IMG/VR virus record: IMGVR_UViG_3300034375_002271
Coordinates: 1-33,354 of that record
Direction: 5' to 3' (one strand)
From: a virus
DNA: 33,354 nt
In this document: in pieces, positions 5,785-13,087 of the stretch
Layout: each line of letters opens with the position of its first letter
How positions within the stretch are numbered: the first letter of the stretch is position 1
The notes under the pieces: generated by a model
Told to the model about the DNA's origin: nothing
What the model saw: the letters and a program-made list of their open reading frames with translations, nothing else
Databases searched by the model: none
Position numbers and translations under genes: made by a program

Positions 5785-5976
5785 ATAAATAAATGCATGC
5801 AAAGATACATACAAAGATGCATGCAATAATATATGCAATTATGCATATAAATTTTCCTGCGCTTTTGCGTCTAACTTTACATGCAAAGATACATGCAAAA
5901 GTATATGCAAAAGTATATGCAAATTTACATATATAATTGACTGTATATATACATGCAATTCTGCATCTAATTTGCC
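5785..5976. repeat. Array of sixteen in-phase 12-bp degenerate repeats (iteron-like)
   Basis: Units start every 12 bp from 5785. The clearest are ATGCAAAGATAC at 5797 and 5881, ATACAAAGATGC at 5809, ATGCAATAATAT at 5821, ATGCAATTATGC at 5833, ATGCAAAAGTAT at 5893 and 5905, ATGCAAATTTAC at 5917 and ATGCAATTCTGC at 5953. Units at 5857 and 5869 are degenerate but keep the phase, so the two good clusters belong to one array. The consensus is close to ATGCAAARATAC. Such arrays typically bind an initiator or repressor protein. A translated tetrapeptide repeat on the minus strand (CIFA/YTFA type) is the alternative. Confidence 0.75.
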
Positions 5977-6043
5977 GTACCCCCACGGAAAAAATATGCC
6001 CCGTGCGCACGTCATATGATAATGCCACTGTCATATATTTACC

Positions 6044-6066
6044 AAAAATACTAGGGTAGTTTAAAC
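6044..6066 (+). repeat. 23-bp direct repeat, copy A
   Basis: Begins AAAAATACTAGGGT, then AGT, then TTAAAC. It matches copy B at 6129-6151 except for three central bases. Its right part is also the left arm of a perfect 14-bp palindrome GTAGTTTAAACTAC (6056-6069). Copy A lies on the left side of the leftward terminator. A protein-binding or promoter role is inferred from the tight conservation. Confidence 0.65.
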
Positions 6067-6073
6067 TACAAAT

Positions 6074-6115
6074 AAAAAAACACCCCCCTTTGTTTTATTT
6101 TACAAGAGAGGGGTG
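6074..6115 (-). terminator. Rho-independent terminator facing left
   Basis: On the minus strand CACCCCTCTCTTGT pairs, with small imperfections, with ACAAAGGGGGGTG across an AT loop. TTTTTTTATTT follows at once. On the plus strand the T-run is absent, so the signal is directional. It would stop leftward transcripts starting between about 6120 and 6470, or antisense read-through, before they enter the repeat array. Confidence 0.7.
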
Positions 6116-6128
6116 GCTATAATAATAA

Positions 6129-6151
6129 AAAAATACTAGGGTGTGTTAAAC
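6129..6151 (+). repeat. 23-bp direct repeat, copy B
   Basis: Begins AAAAATACTAGGGT, then GTG, then TTAAAC. It starts 85 bp to the right of copy A and lies on the other side of the terminator hairpin, so the two copies bracket it. Confidence 0.65.
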
Positions 6152-6169
6152 AGGTTCGCTACCCGGCTA

Positions 6170-6188
6170 TAATTCTATATAGATATAA
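6170..6188 (+). repeat. Repeat TAATTCTATATAGATATAA, copy 1
   Basis: This 19-bp sequence recurs exactly at 6430-6448. It ends in a perfect TATAAT box (6184-6189), although no good -35 box is visible 17 bp upstream. Shorter relatives with TAATCTATA occur between about 6240 and 6290. Possible promoter or phage-polymerase site, or part of an AT-rich unwinding element. Confidence 0.55.
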
Positions 6189-6366
6189 TAAGATCAATAT
6201 CATAAAGTCTTAACCTAGTTGATATTGTAAGTCTTTATTTTAATCTATATACTTTTTTCTATATTTTAATCTATAACATAATCTATATAGAGAGTAGTAT
6301 ACCAGATACAATAGTAAAGAACAACGGTATTGGAAAAATAAATTATAAGTGTTGCAAAAATATCAC

Positions 6367-6411
6367 ACCATCCTTAACTCTTTCCCTTGTCTTCCCACAG
6401 GGTAGGGTGGT
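6367..6411 (+). promoter_or_regulatory. Two-tier hairpin in leader of the late operon
   Basis: ACCATCC (6367-6373) pairs fully, with one wobble, with GGGTGGT (6405-6411). Inside it CCC-TTGT pairs with ACA-GGG around a CTTCCC loop. No T-run follows on the plus strand, so it is not a rightward terminator. It could be a leader RNA element or a protein-binding site ahead of the packaging genes. Confidence 0.4.
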
Positions 6412-6420
6412 ACAATACAC

Positions 6421-6449
6421 TTGGATACTTAATTCTATATAGATATAAG
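6421..6449 (+). promoter_or_regulatory. Candidate promoter for the rightward operon
   Basis: TTGGAT (6421-6426), 17 bp, then TATAAG (6444-6449) gives a weak -35 and a good -10 for a sigma-70-type enzyme. It overlaps the second exact copy of TAATTCTATATAGATATAA (6430-6448). The start would fall near 6456, giving a very short leader before the ribosome site GGAGGG at 6460-6465. Confidence 0.4.
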
Positions 6450-6470
6450 GAAAGATATTGGAGGGTGCTT

Positions 6471-6620
6471 ATGTGTGACAATCCTAATTGTAAATATAAA
6501 TACCAGTGTAATTGTAATGACTGTAGCTGTTCACCAAATACAGACGGAGAGAAAGGTCTGTGTAAGTGTTGTAAAGACATTATGGTTGCAGGTCTAACAG
6601 AAAAAAACAATGACAGCTAG
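6471..6620 (+). CDS. Cys-rich 49-aa protein before TerL
   Basis: The frame is open upstream, but GGAGGG 5 nt before the ATG at 6471 fixes the start. The protein begins MCDNPNCKYKYQCNCNDCSC and continues to LCKCCKDIM. It has nine cysteines (2, 7, 13, 15, 18, 20, 31, 33, 34) among the first 34 residues, mostly in C-x-C or C-x2-C spacing, like a metallothionein or a compact zinc cluster. It overlaps TerL by 11 bp and occupies the place where a small terminase often lies. It is too short and too Cys-rich to be a normal TerS, so a metal-binding or accessory role is only a guess. Confidence 0.6.
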   Translation: MCDNPNCKYKYQCNCNDCSCSPNTDGEKGLCKCCKDIMVAGLTEKNNDS

Positions 6621-8184
6621 TGAAAAGAATAAACAGGACTTATCTGATCAGGAGATTACCTATAACATTCTTTTGAGTATAAGAAATACTTTGAATGTTA
6701 TGGTGCAGCAACAGGCAAAGGATGACTTTCTTACTTTTGTTCGTAAGGTAGCACCTACGTTAATTACTGACTGGCACATGGGCAGACATATTGAAGTTCT
6801 GTCAGATAAGTTACAGCAGGTAGTGGAAGGAAAGATCAAACGGTTGATGGTCTTTCTTCCACCACGTAGCAGCAAGTCAGTAATCTGTTCCAAGTTATTT
6901 CCTGCGTGGTACATAGGTAAAAATCCTAACCACGAGATACTTACTGTCAGTCACTCTGATCAGTTGTCCAGTGACTTTGGTAGATCAGTACGTGATATCG
7001 TAAACACTGAAGATTTTACAAATATGTTTCCCGGTGTTAATCTGCGTGCAGACGTTCGTGCTGCAGGTAAGTGGAAGACAAACCTCAATGGTAGTTACTA
7101 TGCTGCAGGTGTAAGATCACAGATTGCAGGGCGTGGTGCACACATTGCCATACTTGATGACGTTATGTCAGAAGAAGATTCATTCTCTGATGCAGGCAGG
7201 CGTTACATAAAGGAATGGTGGCCTTCAGGTCTTCGTACACGTATTATGCCCAATGGTGCAATTATTATTATTAATACTCGCTACCACTACGATGATCTGT
7301 GTGGTTGGTTATTAAAGCAGCAGGACGAGTTTGACATTGAAACAAAGATGCGATGGAACGTAGTAAGTATACCTGCATGGTTGGACGAAAAGTCCAGTAA
7401 GCTGTTGGGTCTTCCTGAAGGTACAAGTTACTTTCCTGAATGGAAGGACGATGAAACATTACGAATAGACGAGATGGAAATTAAGGCAACCAATGGATCA
7501 AAGTATTGGGAAAGCTTGTACATGCAAAACCCCACACCTGATGAGGGTAGTCTTATCAAGAAGAACTGGATCAACTGGTGGGAGTACGAAGAACCACCAA
7601 GCTGTGACTTTATCATGCAAACTTATGATACTGCCTTTAGTACAAAGACAACAGCAGACTACAGTGTTATACAGACGTGGGGAGTGTTTCATTTCCATGA
7701 GGATAGTGAGGACGGTATAGAGGGAGTAGCAAGTAATTTGTTGCTACTGGGTAGTGTACGTGGTAGATTTGAATACCCTGATCTAAGACGTATTGCACAA
7801 CAGGAATATCAAAAGCATAAGCCTGATATTTGTGTGGTAGAAAAGAAAGCAAGTGGACAGTCGCTAATACAGGACATGAGAAGAAGTGGTCTTCCTGTCT
7901 TGGAGTACATGCCTGACAAGGACAAAGTGTCAAGAGTATTTACTGCTTCTCCCTTGTTGGAAGCAGGAAGAGTGTGGTTACCAAAGGGAAAAGAATGGGC
8001 AAGAGAATTGTACGAGGAAATGATACTGTTTCCCTATGGCAGACATGATGATCAGGTGGACGCAATGACCATGGCAATACATTATGTCAAGGACAGTTGG
8101 CGCTTGGAACATCCTGAAGACCCGGACTGGGAGGACGATGTTAATCCACGCAGGCAGAAACGTGTTGCATATTGGAGAGTTTAA
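6610..8184 (+). CDS. terL: Terminase large subunit (TerL)
   Basis: This 524-aa protein is the DNA-packaging motor ATPase and nuclease that docks on the portal and cuts replicated DNA. Seen: a Walker A-type loop PPRSSKS at residues 84-90, Walker B with catalytic acidic residues in HIAILDD at 178-184, an adenine/coupling-like SHSDQLSSDFG at 114-124, and a C-terminal RNase H-like nuclease with D340 (TYDTAF), E411 (VVEKKASG) and HDDQVDA at 479-485. The order and spacing fit the 'putative large terminase, C-terminal domain' group. No recognisable small subunit is nearby. The ATG overlaps the end of the Cys-rich gene, so the two are likely translationally coupled. Confidence 0.95.
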   Translation: MTASEKNKQDLSDQEITYNILLSIRNTLNVMVQQQAKDDFLTFVRKVAPTLITDWHMGRHIEVLSDKLQQVVEGKIKRLMVFLPPRSSKSVICSKLFPAWYIGKNPNHEILTVSHSDQLSSDFGRSVRDIVNTEDFTNMFPGVNLRADVRAAGKWKTNLNGSYYAAGVRSQIAGRGAHIAILDDVMSEEDSFSDAGRRYIKEWWPSGLRTRIMPNGAIIIINTRYHYDDLCGWLLKQQDEFDIETKMRWNVVSIPAWLDEKSSKLLGLPEGTSYFPEWKDDETLRIDEMEIKATNGSKYWESLYMQNPTPDEGSLIKKNWINWWEYEEPPSCDFIMQTYDTAFSTKTTADYSVIQTWGVFHFHEDSEDGIEGVASNLLLLGSVRGRFEYPDLRRIAQQEYQKHKPDICVVEKKASGQSLIQDMRRSGLPVLEYMPDKDKVSRVFTASPLLEAGRVWLPKGKEWARELYEEMILFPYGRHDDQVDAMTMAIHYVKDSWRLEHPEDPDWEDDVNPRRQKRVAYWRV

Positions 8185-8231
8185 TGCTATAGTATTTTTT
8201 ATCACATTTGCTTTACAGGGAAAATAAGACA

Positions 8232-8534
8232 ATGGGCTTAAAAGCTACAGATTTTATGGGTTTAATTCCTGCAGTAGTAGGAAGAAAAGGAATTAAAGGT
8301 CTAAGTCCACTAGGTTTACTTCTTAGTGAGGGTGATGACGATAAGAATGAAGAAGTAGTTCCTGCTCCTAAGACTGCTGAAGATGAACAGATGACAGGAA
8401 CAAAAGGTTTGGGTGTTAGCACCACAACAACAAAAACTACTGGTGGTTTAAAAAAAGGTGGTAAGGTAGCTAAGGCTAAAAAGCGTAAAGGATTTAATGG
8501 TAAGGGAGCAGGAGCGGCACTTCGCGGTTTTTAA
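8232..8534 (+). CDS. Hypothetical 100-aa protein with basic GG-K tail
   Basis: An in-frame TTG at 8208 exists, but the ATG at 8232 follows a better ribosome site (CAGGGA). The protein starts MGLKATDFMGLIPAVVGRKG, has an acidic middle (SEGDDDKNEEVV), a Thr-rich linker, and a basic end GGLKKGGKVAKAKKRKGFNG followed by KGAGAALRGF. Tails of this GF-x-G-x-G-AALRGF type recur in structural-module proteins of marine phages, as I remember them. The function is unknown; a small DNA-associated virion protein is plausible from the basic end and its location. Confidence 0.6.
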   Translation: MGLKATDFMGLIPAVVGRKGIKGLSPLGLLLSEGDDDKNEEVVPAPKTAEDEQMTGTKGLGVSTTTTKTTGGLKKGGKVAKAKKRKGFNGKGAGAALRGF

Positions 8535-8537
8535 TAT

Positions 8538-9191
8538 ATGCAAGAACACGTTTTAGAAAAGAGGCAGGACTTTTACTTTCCTGTCAACGATGATCACTTT
8601 TCAGGAGAAGAGTATCAAAAGCCACACAGAATAAGAAGTTTACAGTTTGTAGATGACTTTGATGTTGCATTGGATGTAGGCAGTCATGTAGGTACATGGG
8701 CAGTAGACTTGTGTAACAAGTTCAATAAGGTTTATTGTTTTGAACCAATTGAAATACACAGAGAATGTCTTACACGTAATCTGTCAGGTTTTCCTAGTGA
8801 TAGATTTGAAATACTACCTTATGCACTGGGAGCAGAGAATGACGTAGAGATTGCACTGGAGTACGCTGCGGAAGGTAACAGCGGTACTGCTTCAATCACT
8901 ACGAATGTAGAACAGGGAGAGTACAAGGCAGTACTAAAGACACTTGACTCTTTTGACTTTGAAAAGATTGATTACATTAAAGTGGACGTTGAAGGTTTTG
9001 AATTACAGTTTCTCAAGGGAGCAAGTGAAACAATCAAACGTACAAAACCTGTAATCAATATTGAAATTAAAAATACGTGTGAACGATTTGGTACTACACA
9101 ACAGGAAATAGCAGACTACCTTGTTGCTGATCTGGGTATGGACTGCGTAGGTAAAACAGTAGCAGATTATATTTTTGTTTATCACACATAA
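8538..9191 (+). CDS. FkbM-type SAM-dependent methyltransferase
   Basis: This 217-aa protein has the layout of the FkbM family. The SAM-binding motif I is ALDVGSHVGT at residues 44-53, with FEP at 68-70 on the next strand. The family signature IDYIKVDVEGFELQFLKGA spans about 144-162, and the last strand is INIEIK at 173-178. Family members methylate small-molecule or sugar hydroxyls, and in phages they often act on glycans. Lying between TerL and the portal, it could modify a virion component or a host surface glycan; that is inference. The gene starts 3 bp after the previous stop, with no clear ribosome site, so it probably relies on coupling. The length is normal for the compact form. Confidence 0.85.
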   Translation: MQEHVLEKRQDFYFPVNDDHFSGEEYQKPHRIRSLQFVDDFDVALDVGSHVGTWAVDLCNKFNKVYCFEPIEIHRECLTRNLSGFPSDRFEILPYALGAENDVEIALEYAAEGNSGTASITTNVEQGEYKAVLKTLDSFDFEKIDYIKVDVEGFELQFLKGASETIKRTKPVINIEIKNTCERFGTTQQEIADYLVADLGMDCVGKTVADYIFVYHT

Positions 9192-9203
9192 GGTATAGAT
9201 TAA

Positions 9204-9893
9204 ATGGCAGAACAAAGACAAACACCTAAAAACCTTCCTATAGGTGGTAGTAATGTACCATCTGTAAAGATTCAAGCACCAAAGGAAGGTTTGGAAGGTC
9301 TTAAAGAAATGTTATCAAATGTTTTCTCTAAGGGAGATAAAGCTGCACGTGCTGCTCTTGGTCCTGCCGCTGCTCCTTTAGAAGGACTTTTAAGTTTATT
9401 TGATTTACGAGATGTACCTGCTGCTTTGTCTTCTGCAGGAAAAGATTTACAAACAGGAGTATCAGAAGGTGATGCTGAAGCTATGCTTGCAGGAGTTTTA
9501 GCAACTGCTCTTGTTGGCGCAGAAAATATACCGGGAGGTAGAGCAGCAAGTAAAGCAAGTAAGGCAAGTAATCGTATTAATAAAGAGGAGACTACGAGAG
9601 ATTATCCTGATGTTAATCTAAGTAGTAGATTAAATTTTAAAAAACAAATACAATTTTTAGAAGACCATGGTTATAGTTTATTACGAGCAGACAGTAAAAA
9701 CAAAGACTTTACATATAAAGTAGAAGATGATAGGATTATTGCTTATACCCCTTTAGGCGGAACAAAAACCAAGGTAGAACAAAAAACTTTTAAAAATCCC
9801 ACTTTAAAACAAATGCGTAATTGGATGGGATATAAGAAAGGTGGTTCTGTGGTAGAACGTAATCCTTACAACTATACAGCAAAGGCAATATAG
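9204..9893 (+). CDS. Hypothetical virion-module protein, 229 aa, GGSVVERNPY tail
   Basis: It starts MAEQRQTPKNLPIGGSNVPS. Residues about 28-115 form an Ala/Leu-rich helical region with APLEGLLSLFDLRDVPAALS and a small hydrophobic stretch AMLAGVLATALVGA. A separate C-terminal domain (about 150-215) follows, strand-rich with YKVEDDRIIAYTPLGGTKTK. The last residues, KKGGSVVERNPYNYTAKAI, are a tail I know from many marine phage proteins of unrelated sequence. The helical first part could associate with membrane or core. The position before the portal suggests a virion or assembly role; the function is unknown. Confidence 0.6.
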   Translation: MAEQRQTPKNLPIGGSNVPSVKIQAPKEGLEGLKEMLSNVFSKGDKAARAALGPAAAPLEGLLSLFDLRDVPAALSSAGKDLQTGVSEGDAEAMLAGVLATALVGAENIPGGRAASKASKASNRINKEETTRDYPDVNLSSRLNFKKQIQFLEDHGYSLLRADSKNKDFTYKVEDDRIIAYTPLGGTKTKVEQKTFKNPTLKQMRNWMGYKKGGSVVERNPYNYTAKAI

Positions 9894-9896
9894 AAC

Positions 9897-12422
9897 ATGG
9901 CAACTGAACGCAATCCTTTTGATCCTATTCCTTCAGTAGAACTTTCAGTCGTAGAGATTCAAACTGAGAGTGAAGATTCAAATGCAAGCATGGAATACGA
10001 TCCTAGTGATGGTGGTATTGTAGTAGAGTTTAAGAGTAATTTAGATGAAGGCTTGTCTGACGAACAGATCGAAGAAAAGGACGAAGAGTTTTTTAGAAAC
10101 TTGGTAGACGATCTGGACGAAGAAACTCTTGAAGACATTGCCATTCAAGTACATGACAACTTTACTGCAGACAAGGACAGTCGAGCAGAATGGGAAAGTA
10201 TGTTTGAACGTGGCTTTGATCTGTTAGGTCTAAAGCTGGAAGAAGCATCAGAACCATTTGAAGGTGCATGTACTGCAGTTCATCCAATCCTTATTGAGTC
10301 AGCAGTTAAGTTTCAGTCAAAGGCAACACAGGAATTGTTTCCTGCCAGTGGACCAGTAAAGTCCCAGATCATTGGTGAAGTATCAGAAGAAAAAGAAAAG
10401 CAAAGCCATAGAGTCAAAGACTTTATGAACTATCAGATCACTGAACAAATGCCTGAGTACTTTGACGAGTTTGAGCGTATGCTCTTTCACCTGCCGCTTA
10501 TTGGATCAGCATTTAAAAAGATTTACTTTGACAGCAGTTTAAACCGACCTGTATCAGAGTTTGTTCCTATTGACCAGTTCTATGTGTCTTATTATGCTAC
10601 CGATCTACGCAGAGCAGATCGCTACACGCATGTTATCTATCGCTCACCAGTAGAGATGCAGCGAGACATGGCAGCAGGAATGTACGCAGACATAGACCTA
10701 CCTGAAGCAAGTACACCAGAGTTTGCTCCTATCAGTCAGAAGATGGATACAATTATGGGTCTGTCTCCTTCTGGTAGTCACGATCCACAGTACGTTCTTC
10801 TTGAGCAGCACTGCTATCTTGATCTGCCCGGTAAGTTTGCAGACGATGATGGTTTGTCTCTTCCCTATATTGTTACCATTGAAGAACAGAGCCGTAAGGT
10901 TTTGTCTATTCGCAGAAACTACAATAAAGATGATCGGCGCAGAGAAAAGAAAATCTTCTTTACTCATTATCGTTTTGTTCCCGGTTTTGGTTTTTATGGT
11001 CTAGGATTGATTCATTTCCTTGGTAATCTTACCATGACTGCAACTGCAGCAATGCGTAGCTTGGTTGATGCAGGTCAGTTTGCAAACCTACCCGGCGGCT
11101 TTAAGGCGAAGGGTTTACGTATTGTAGGTGACAATGATCCTATTGCTCCCGGTGAGTTTAGAGAAGTTGAAGCTACAGGTAATGATCTGTCCAAGATGAT
11201 CATCAATCTGCCATACAAAGAACCTTCACAGACTTTGTTTCAGATGCTTAACTTTGTTACTGCTACTGCACAGAAGTTTGCCGACACAACCGAACAGGTT
11301 ATTTCAGATGCAGCAAGTTACGGTCCTGTTGGCACAACAATGGCACTGTTGGAAGCAAGCAGCAAATTCTTTAGTGCAATTCACAAACGACTACATAAGT
11401 CACAACATGACGAATTTAAATTACTAAGTAGAATTAACTATGAATATCTACCTGAAGAATCAATGGTAGATATTCCAAACGGTACACTTAATATCTATCG
11501 TAATGACTTTGATGGCAGGATTGATATTATTCCTGTATCTGATCCTAATATTCCTTCCTCTGCACACCGTATGATGATGGCACAGCTTGCACTGCAGTTG
11601 TCTCAGTCAGCACCTCCCGGTATGTTCAATGTGGAAGAACTTAACAAGACAATTCTTCAGGCAGCAAACATTCCTAATCTGGACAAGATCATGCCTGAAA
11701 AGCCTTCACCAATGCCTCTTGATCCTGTCAGTGATATTCAGGCTGCAGTTAAAGGTATGCCAATTCAGGCATTCATGGGTCAGAACCATGACGCACATAT
11801 TCAGGTAAAGACCATGTACATTCAAGACCCGATGAATGGTGCTAATCCTATGATGCAGCGTATTGTTCCTGTACTGCAAGCAAACATTCAGGAACATATG
11901 ATAATGAAGTATCAGGAACAGATTAGTGGTGTGTCAAAAGAAATGATTGCACAGTACGGACCTGAAGCTGCTGCTGCAGGTGTGGACGTACAAGACCCAC
12001 GTCTTATGGAACAGGTTATTGCCGCTGCTGCACAACAGGTGGCACAGGCAAATCAAGCTGCAGCACAGATGCAAATGGCAGCTACACCTGAAGCACAGAT
12101 GGTTCAGATTGAACAGCAGCGTCTGGGTGTTGAGCAACAGAAAGTTCAAACACAGATGGCAAAGGAAGCTGCTACTGCTGCTAATAAGAACCGTGAACTT
12201 GATCTAAAGGAAATGGAAATTCAGTTGAATATGTTCAAAGAAGGTGCTAACCTTTCTAGTGCAAAAGAAGAAAAAGAACTGGATCGTAATGCAAAGAAAG
12301 CAATTGCAGCTTTGGATGCTCTTATTGATCTTGCCAAGACAGAAGCAAGCATTGACAAGGACAAGGCACTGAAAGCAGCAGACATGTTAACTAACTTTAT
12401 TGGACAGGCACGTAGGGGATAA
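9897..12422 (+). CDS. Portal protein
   Basis: At 841 aa it is long for a portal but usual for podovirus-like marine phages. The portal is the dodecameric ring at one capsid vertex through which TerL pumps DNA. Seen: an acidic N-terminus, then WESMFERGFDLLGLK and EPFEGACTAVHPILIESAVK near residues 105-140, typical of P22-like portals. A central mixed domain has EFVPIDQFYVSY and GFGFYGLGLIHFLG, and the helical stem region has TATAQKFADTTEQVISDA. The last 200 residues are Gln/Ala-rich coiled coil (QMAATPEAQMVQIEQQRLGV), which would form the internal barrel. The stop runs directly into the next gene. Confidence 0.88.
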   Translation: MATERNPFDPIPSVELSVVEIQTESEDSNASMEYDPSDGGIVVEFKSNLDEGLSDEQIEEKDEEFFRNLVDDLDEETLEDIAIQVHDNFTADKDSRAEWESMFERGFDLLGLKLEEASEPFEGACTAVHPILIESAVKFQSKATQELFPASGPVKSQIIGEVSEEKEKQSHRVKDFMNYQITEQMPEYFDEFERMLFHLPLIGSAFKKIYFDSSLNRPVSEFVPIDQFYVSYYATDLRRADRYTHVIYRSPVEMQRDMAAGMYADIDLPEASTPEFAPISQKMDTIMGLSPSGSHDPQYVLLEQHCYLDLPGKFADDDGLSLPYIVTIEEQSRKVLSIRRNYNKDDRRREKKIFFTHYRFVPGFGFYGLGLIHFLGNLTMTATAAMRSLVDAGQFANLPGGFKAKGLRIVGDNDPIAPGEFREVEATGNDLSKMIINLPYKEPSQTLFQMLNFVTATAQKFADTTEQVISDAASYGPVGTTMALLEASSKFFSAIHKRLHKSQHDEFKLLSRINYEYLPEESMVDIPNGTLNIYRNDFDGRIDIIPVSDPNIPSSAHRMMMAQLALQLSQSAPPGMFNVEELNKTILQAANIPNLDKIMPEKPSPMPLDPVSDIQAAVKGMPIQAFMGQNHDAHIQVKTMYIQDPMNGANPMMQRIVPVLQANIQEHMIMKYQEQISGVSKEMIAQYGPEAAAAGVDVQDPRLMEQVIAAAAQQVAQANQAAAQMQMAATPEAQMVQIEQQRLGVEQQKVQTQMAKEAATAANKNRELDLKEMEIQLNMFKEGANLSSAKEEKELDRNAKKAIAALDALIDLAKTEASIDKDKALKAADMLTNFIGQARRG

Positions 12423-12428
12423 TAGGTT

Positions 12429-12626
12429 TTGAACTTTTGGGATGAGTTGAATTTAAAGTACGAAGAAAAAATACTAGACTTAAAAAATTCTCTTGCATAT
12501 GGTAACGCTTCAAGTTACGATGAATATCGTCACGCAGTGGGTGTGATTGAAGGTGTGGAATGGGCAACTGAATGCCTCAAGCACATTGTAAAACAACGTA
12601 TCTATGAAGAGGAGGATATGGACTAG
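12429..12626 (+). CDS. Hypothetical 65-aa protein (TTG start)
   Basis: Starts at TTG with AGGGGA about 10 nt upstream, overlapping the portal stop. The protein is (M)NFWDELNLKYEEKILDLKN, then SYDEYRHAVGVIEGVEWATE and an acidic end. It is fully helical with a conserved-looking G-x-x-x-G-x-x-W-A pattern. Small proteins of this form often follow the portal in podovirus-like genomes; the role is not known. Its stop is followed immediately by the ATG of the co-chaperonin gene. Confidence 0.65.
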   Translation: MNFWDELNLKYEEKILDLKNSLAYGNASSYDEYRHAVGVIEGVEWATECLKHIVKQRIYEEEDMD

Positions 12627-13049
12627 ATGCAAGCAGTACGAATGGATAAGGCAGTTGATGCTGCTGATTGGGTAACAGACGAGAGTGCAGTAAAGGTAGA
12701 CCTTAAAAGTTTGCCAAGCATTCCCGGCTTTCATCTACTGGTTCTTCCAGTAGCAGTAAAGCAGAAGACAAAAGGTGGTATTATTCTACCTGATAAAGTA
12801 AAGGACGATGTAGCTTACCTCACTACCGTTGCTAAAGTTTTAAAGAAAGGTGACTTAGCTTACAAAGACGAAGACAAGTTTCCTAACGGAGCATGGTGTG
12901 AAGTAGGTGACTATATTTGTTACGCAAAGTATTCAGGACAGAAGTTTATGTACAAGGGTATGAAGCTACTTCTTATCTTTGATGATCAAGTAATTATGAA
13001 AGTTGAAAAGCCAAGTTTACTTGATCCTACATATCATCTTTCAAATTAA
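12627..13049 (+). CDS. GroES-like co-chaperonin (Cpn10 fold)
   Basis: This 140-aa protein has the GroES order of elements. HLLVLPVAVKQKTKGGIILP (36-55) matches the first strand, mobile loop and roof hairpin, with the K-T-x-G-G-I-x-L-P core. TVAKVLKKGDLAY follows, then CEVGDYICYAKYSGQKFMYK (91-110), where GroES has V-x-V-G-D-x-V-x-F-x-K-Y-x-G. The end LLLIFDDQVIMKV equals the Y-L-I-x-x-x-D-I-L-A-I strand. A roughly 30-residue N-terminal extension and 12-residue tail are extra. Phage co-chaperonins such as T4 gp31 replace host GroES for capsid folding. Its place between portal and scaffold fits that role, though which chaperonin it partners is unknown. Confidence 0.85.
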   Translation: MQAVRMDKAVDAADWVTDESAVKVDLKSLPSIPGFHLLVLPVAVKQKTKGGIILPDKVKDDVAYLTTVAKVLKKGDLAYKDEDKFPNGAWCEVGDYICYAKYSGQKFMYKGMKLLLIFDDQVIMKVEKPSLLDPTYHLSN

Positions 13050-13087
13050 ATTTGTATCTTATAATAATTTATTGTAATATACTAATA

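Larger units (their letters stand above)
5560..6470. other. AT-rich divergent control region, candidate origin
   Basis: About 900 bp without a convincing gene, between the leftward and rightward operons. From left to right it has a GC-rich leader, poly-A/T stretches, a 192-bp array of 12-bp repeats, a 23-bp repeat pair flanking a leftward terminator, an AT-rich block with repeated CTATATAGA-type motifs, and a hairpin leader before the first rightward gene. Open frames on the minus strand in the repeat array exist because 12 is a multiple of 3. Iterons plus an AT-rich unwinding region are what an origin would show; this is inference. Confidence 0.6.

Noticed and set aside
5785-5976. CRISPR array
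   Set aside because: The repeat unit is only 12 bp, degenerate and contiguous, with no spacers and no cas genes.
5678-6034. Minus-strand 118-aa frame with CIFA/YTFA tetrapeptide repeats
   Set aside because: The frame is open because the 12-bp DNA repeat is a multiple of 3. A second minus-strand frame is also open, no ribosome site precedes the ATG at 6034, and the product is an unlikely Cys/aromatic repeat. A coding origin is not fully excluded.
6387-6470. N-terminal extension of the Cys-rich protein to 6387
   Set aside because: The upstream ATG lies in the leader hairpin and lacks a ribosome site. GGAGGG sits just before the ATG at 6471.
10723-11004. Additional plus-strand frame inside the portal gene
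   Set aside because: It lies wholly within the strongly supported portal gene in another frame and has no start signal of its own.
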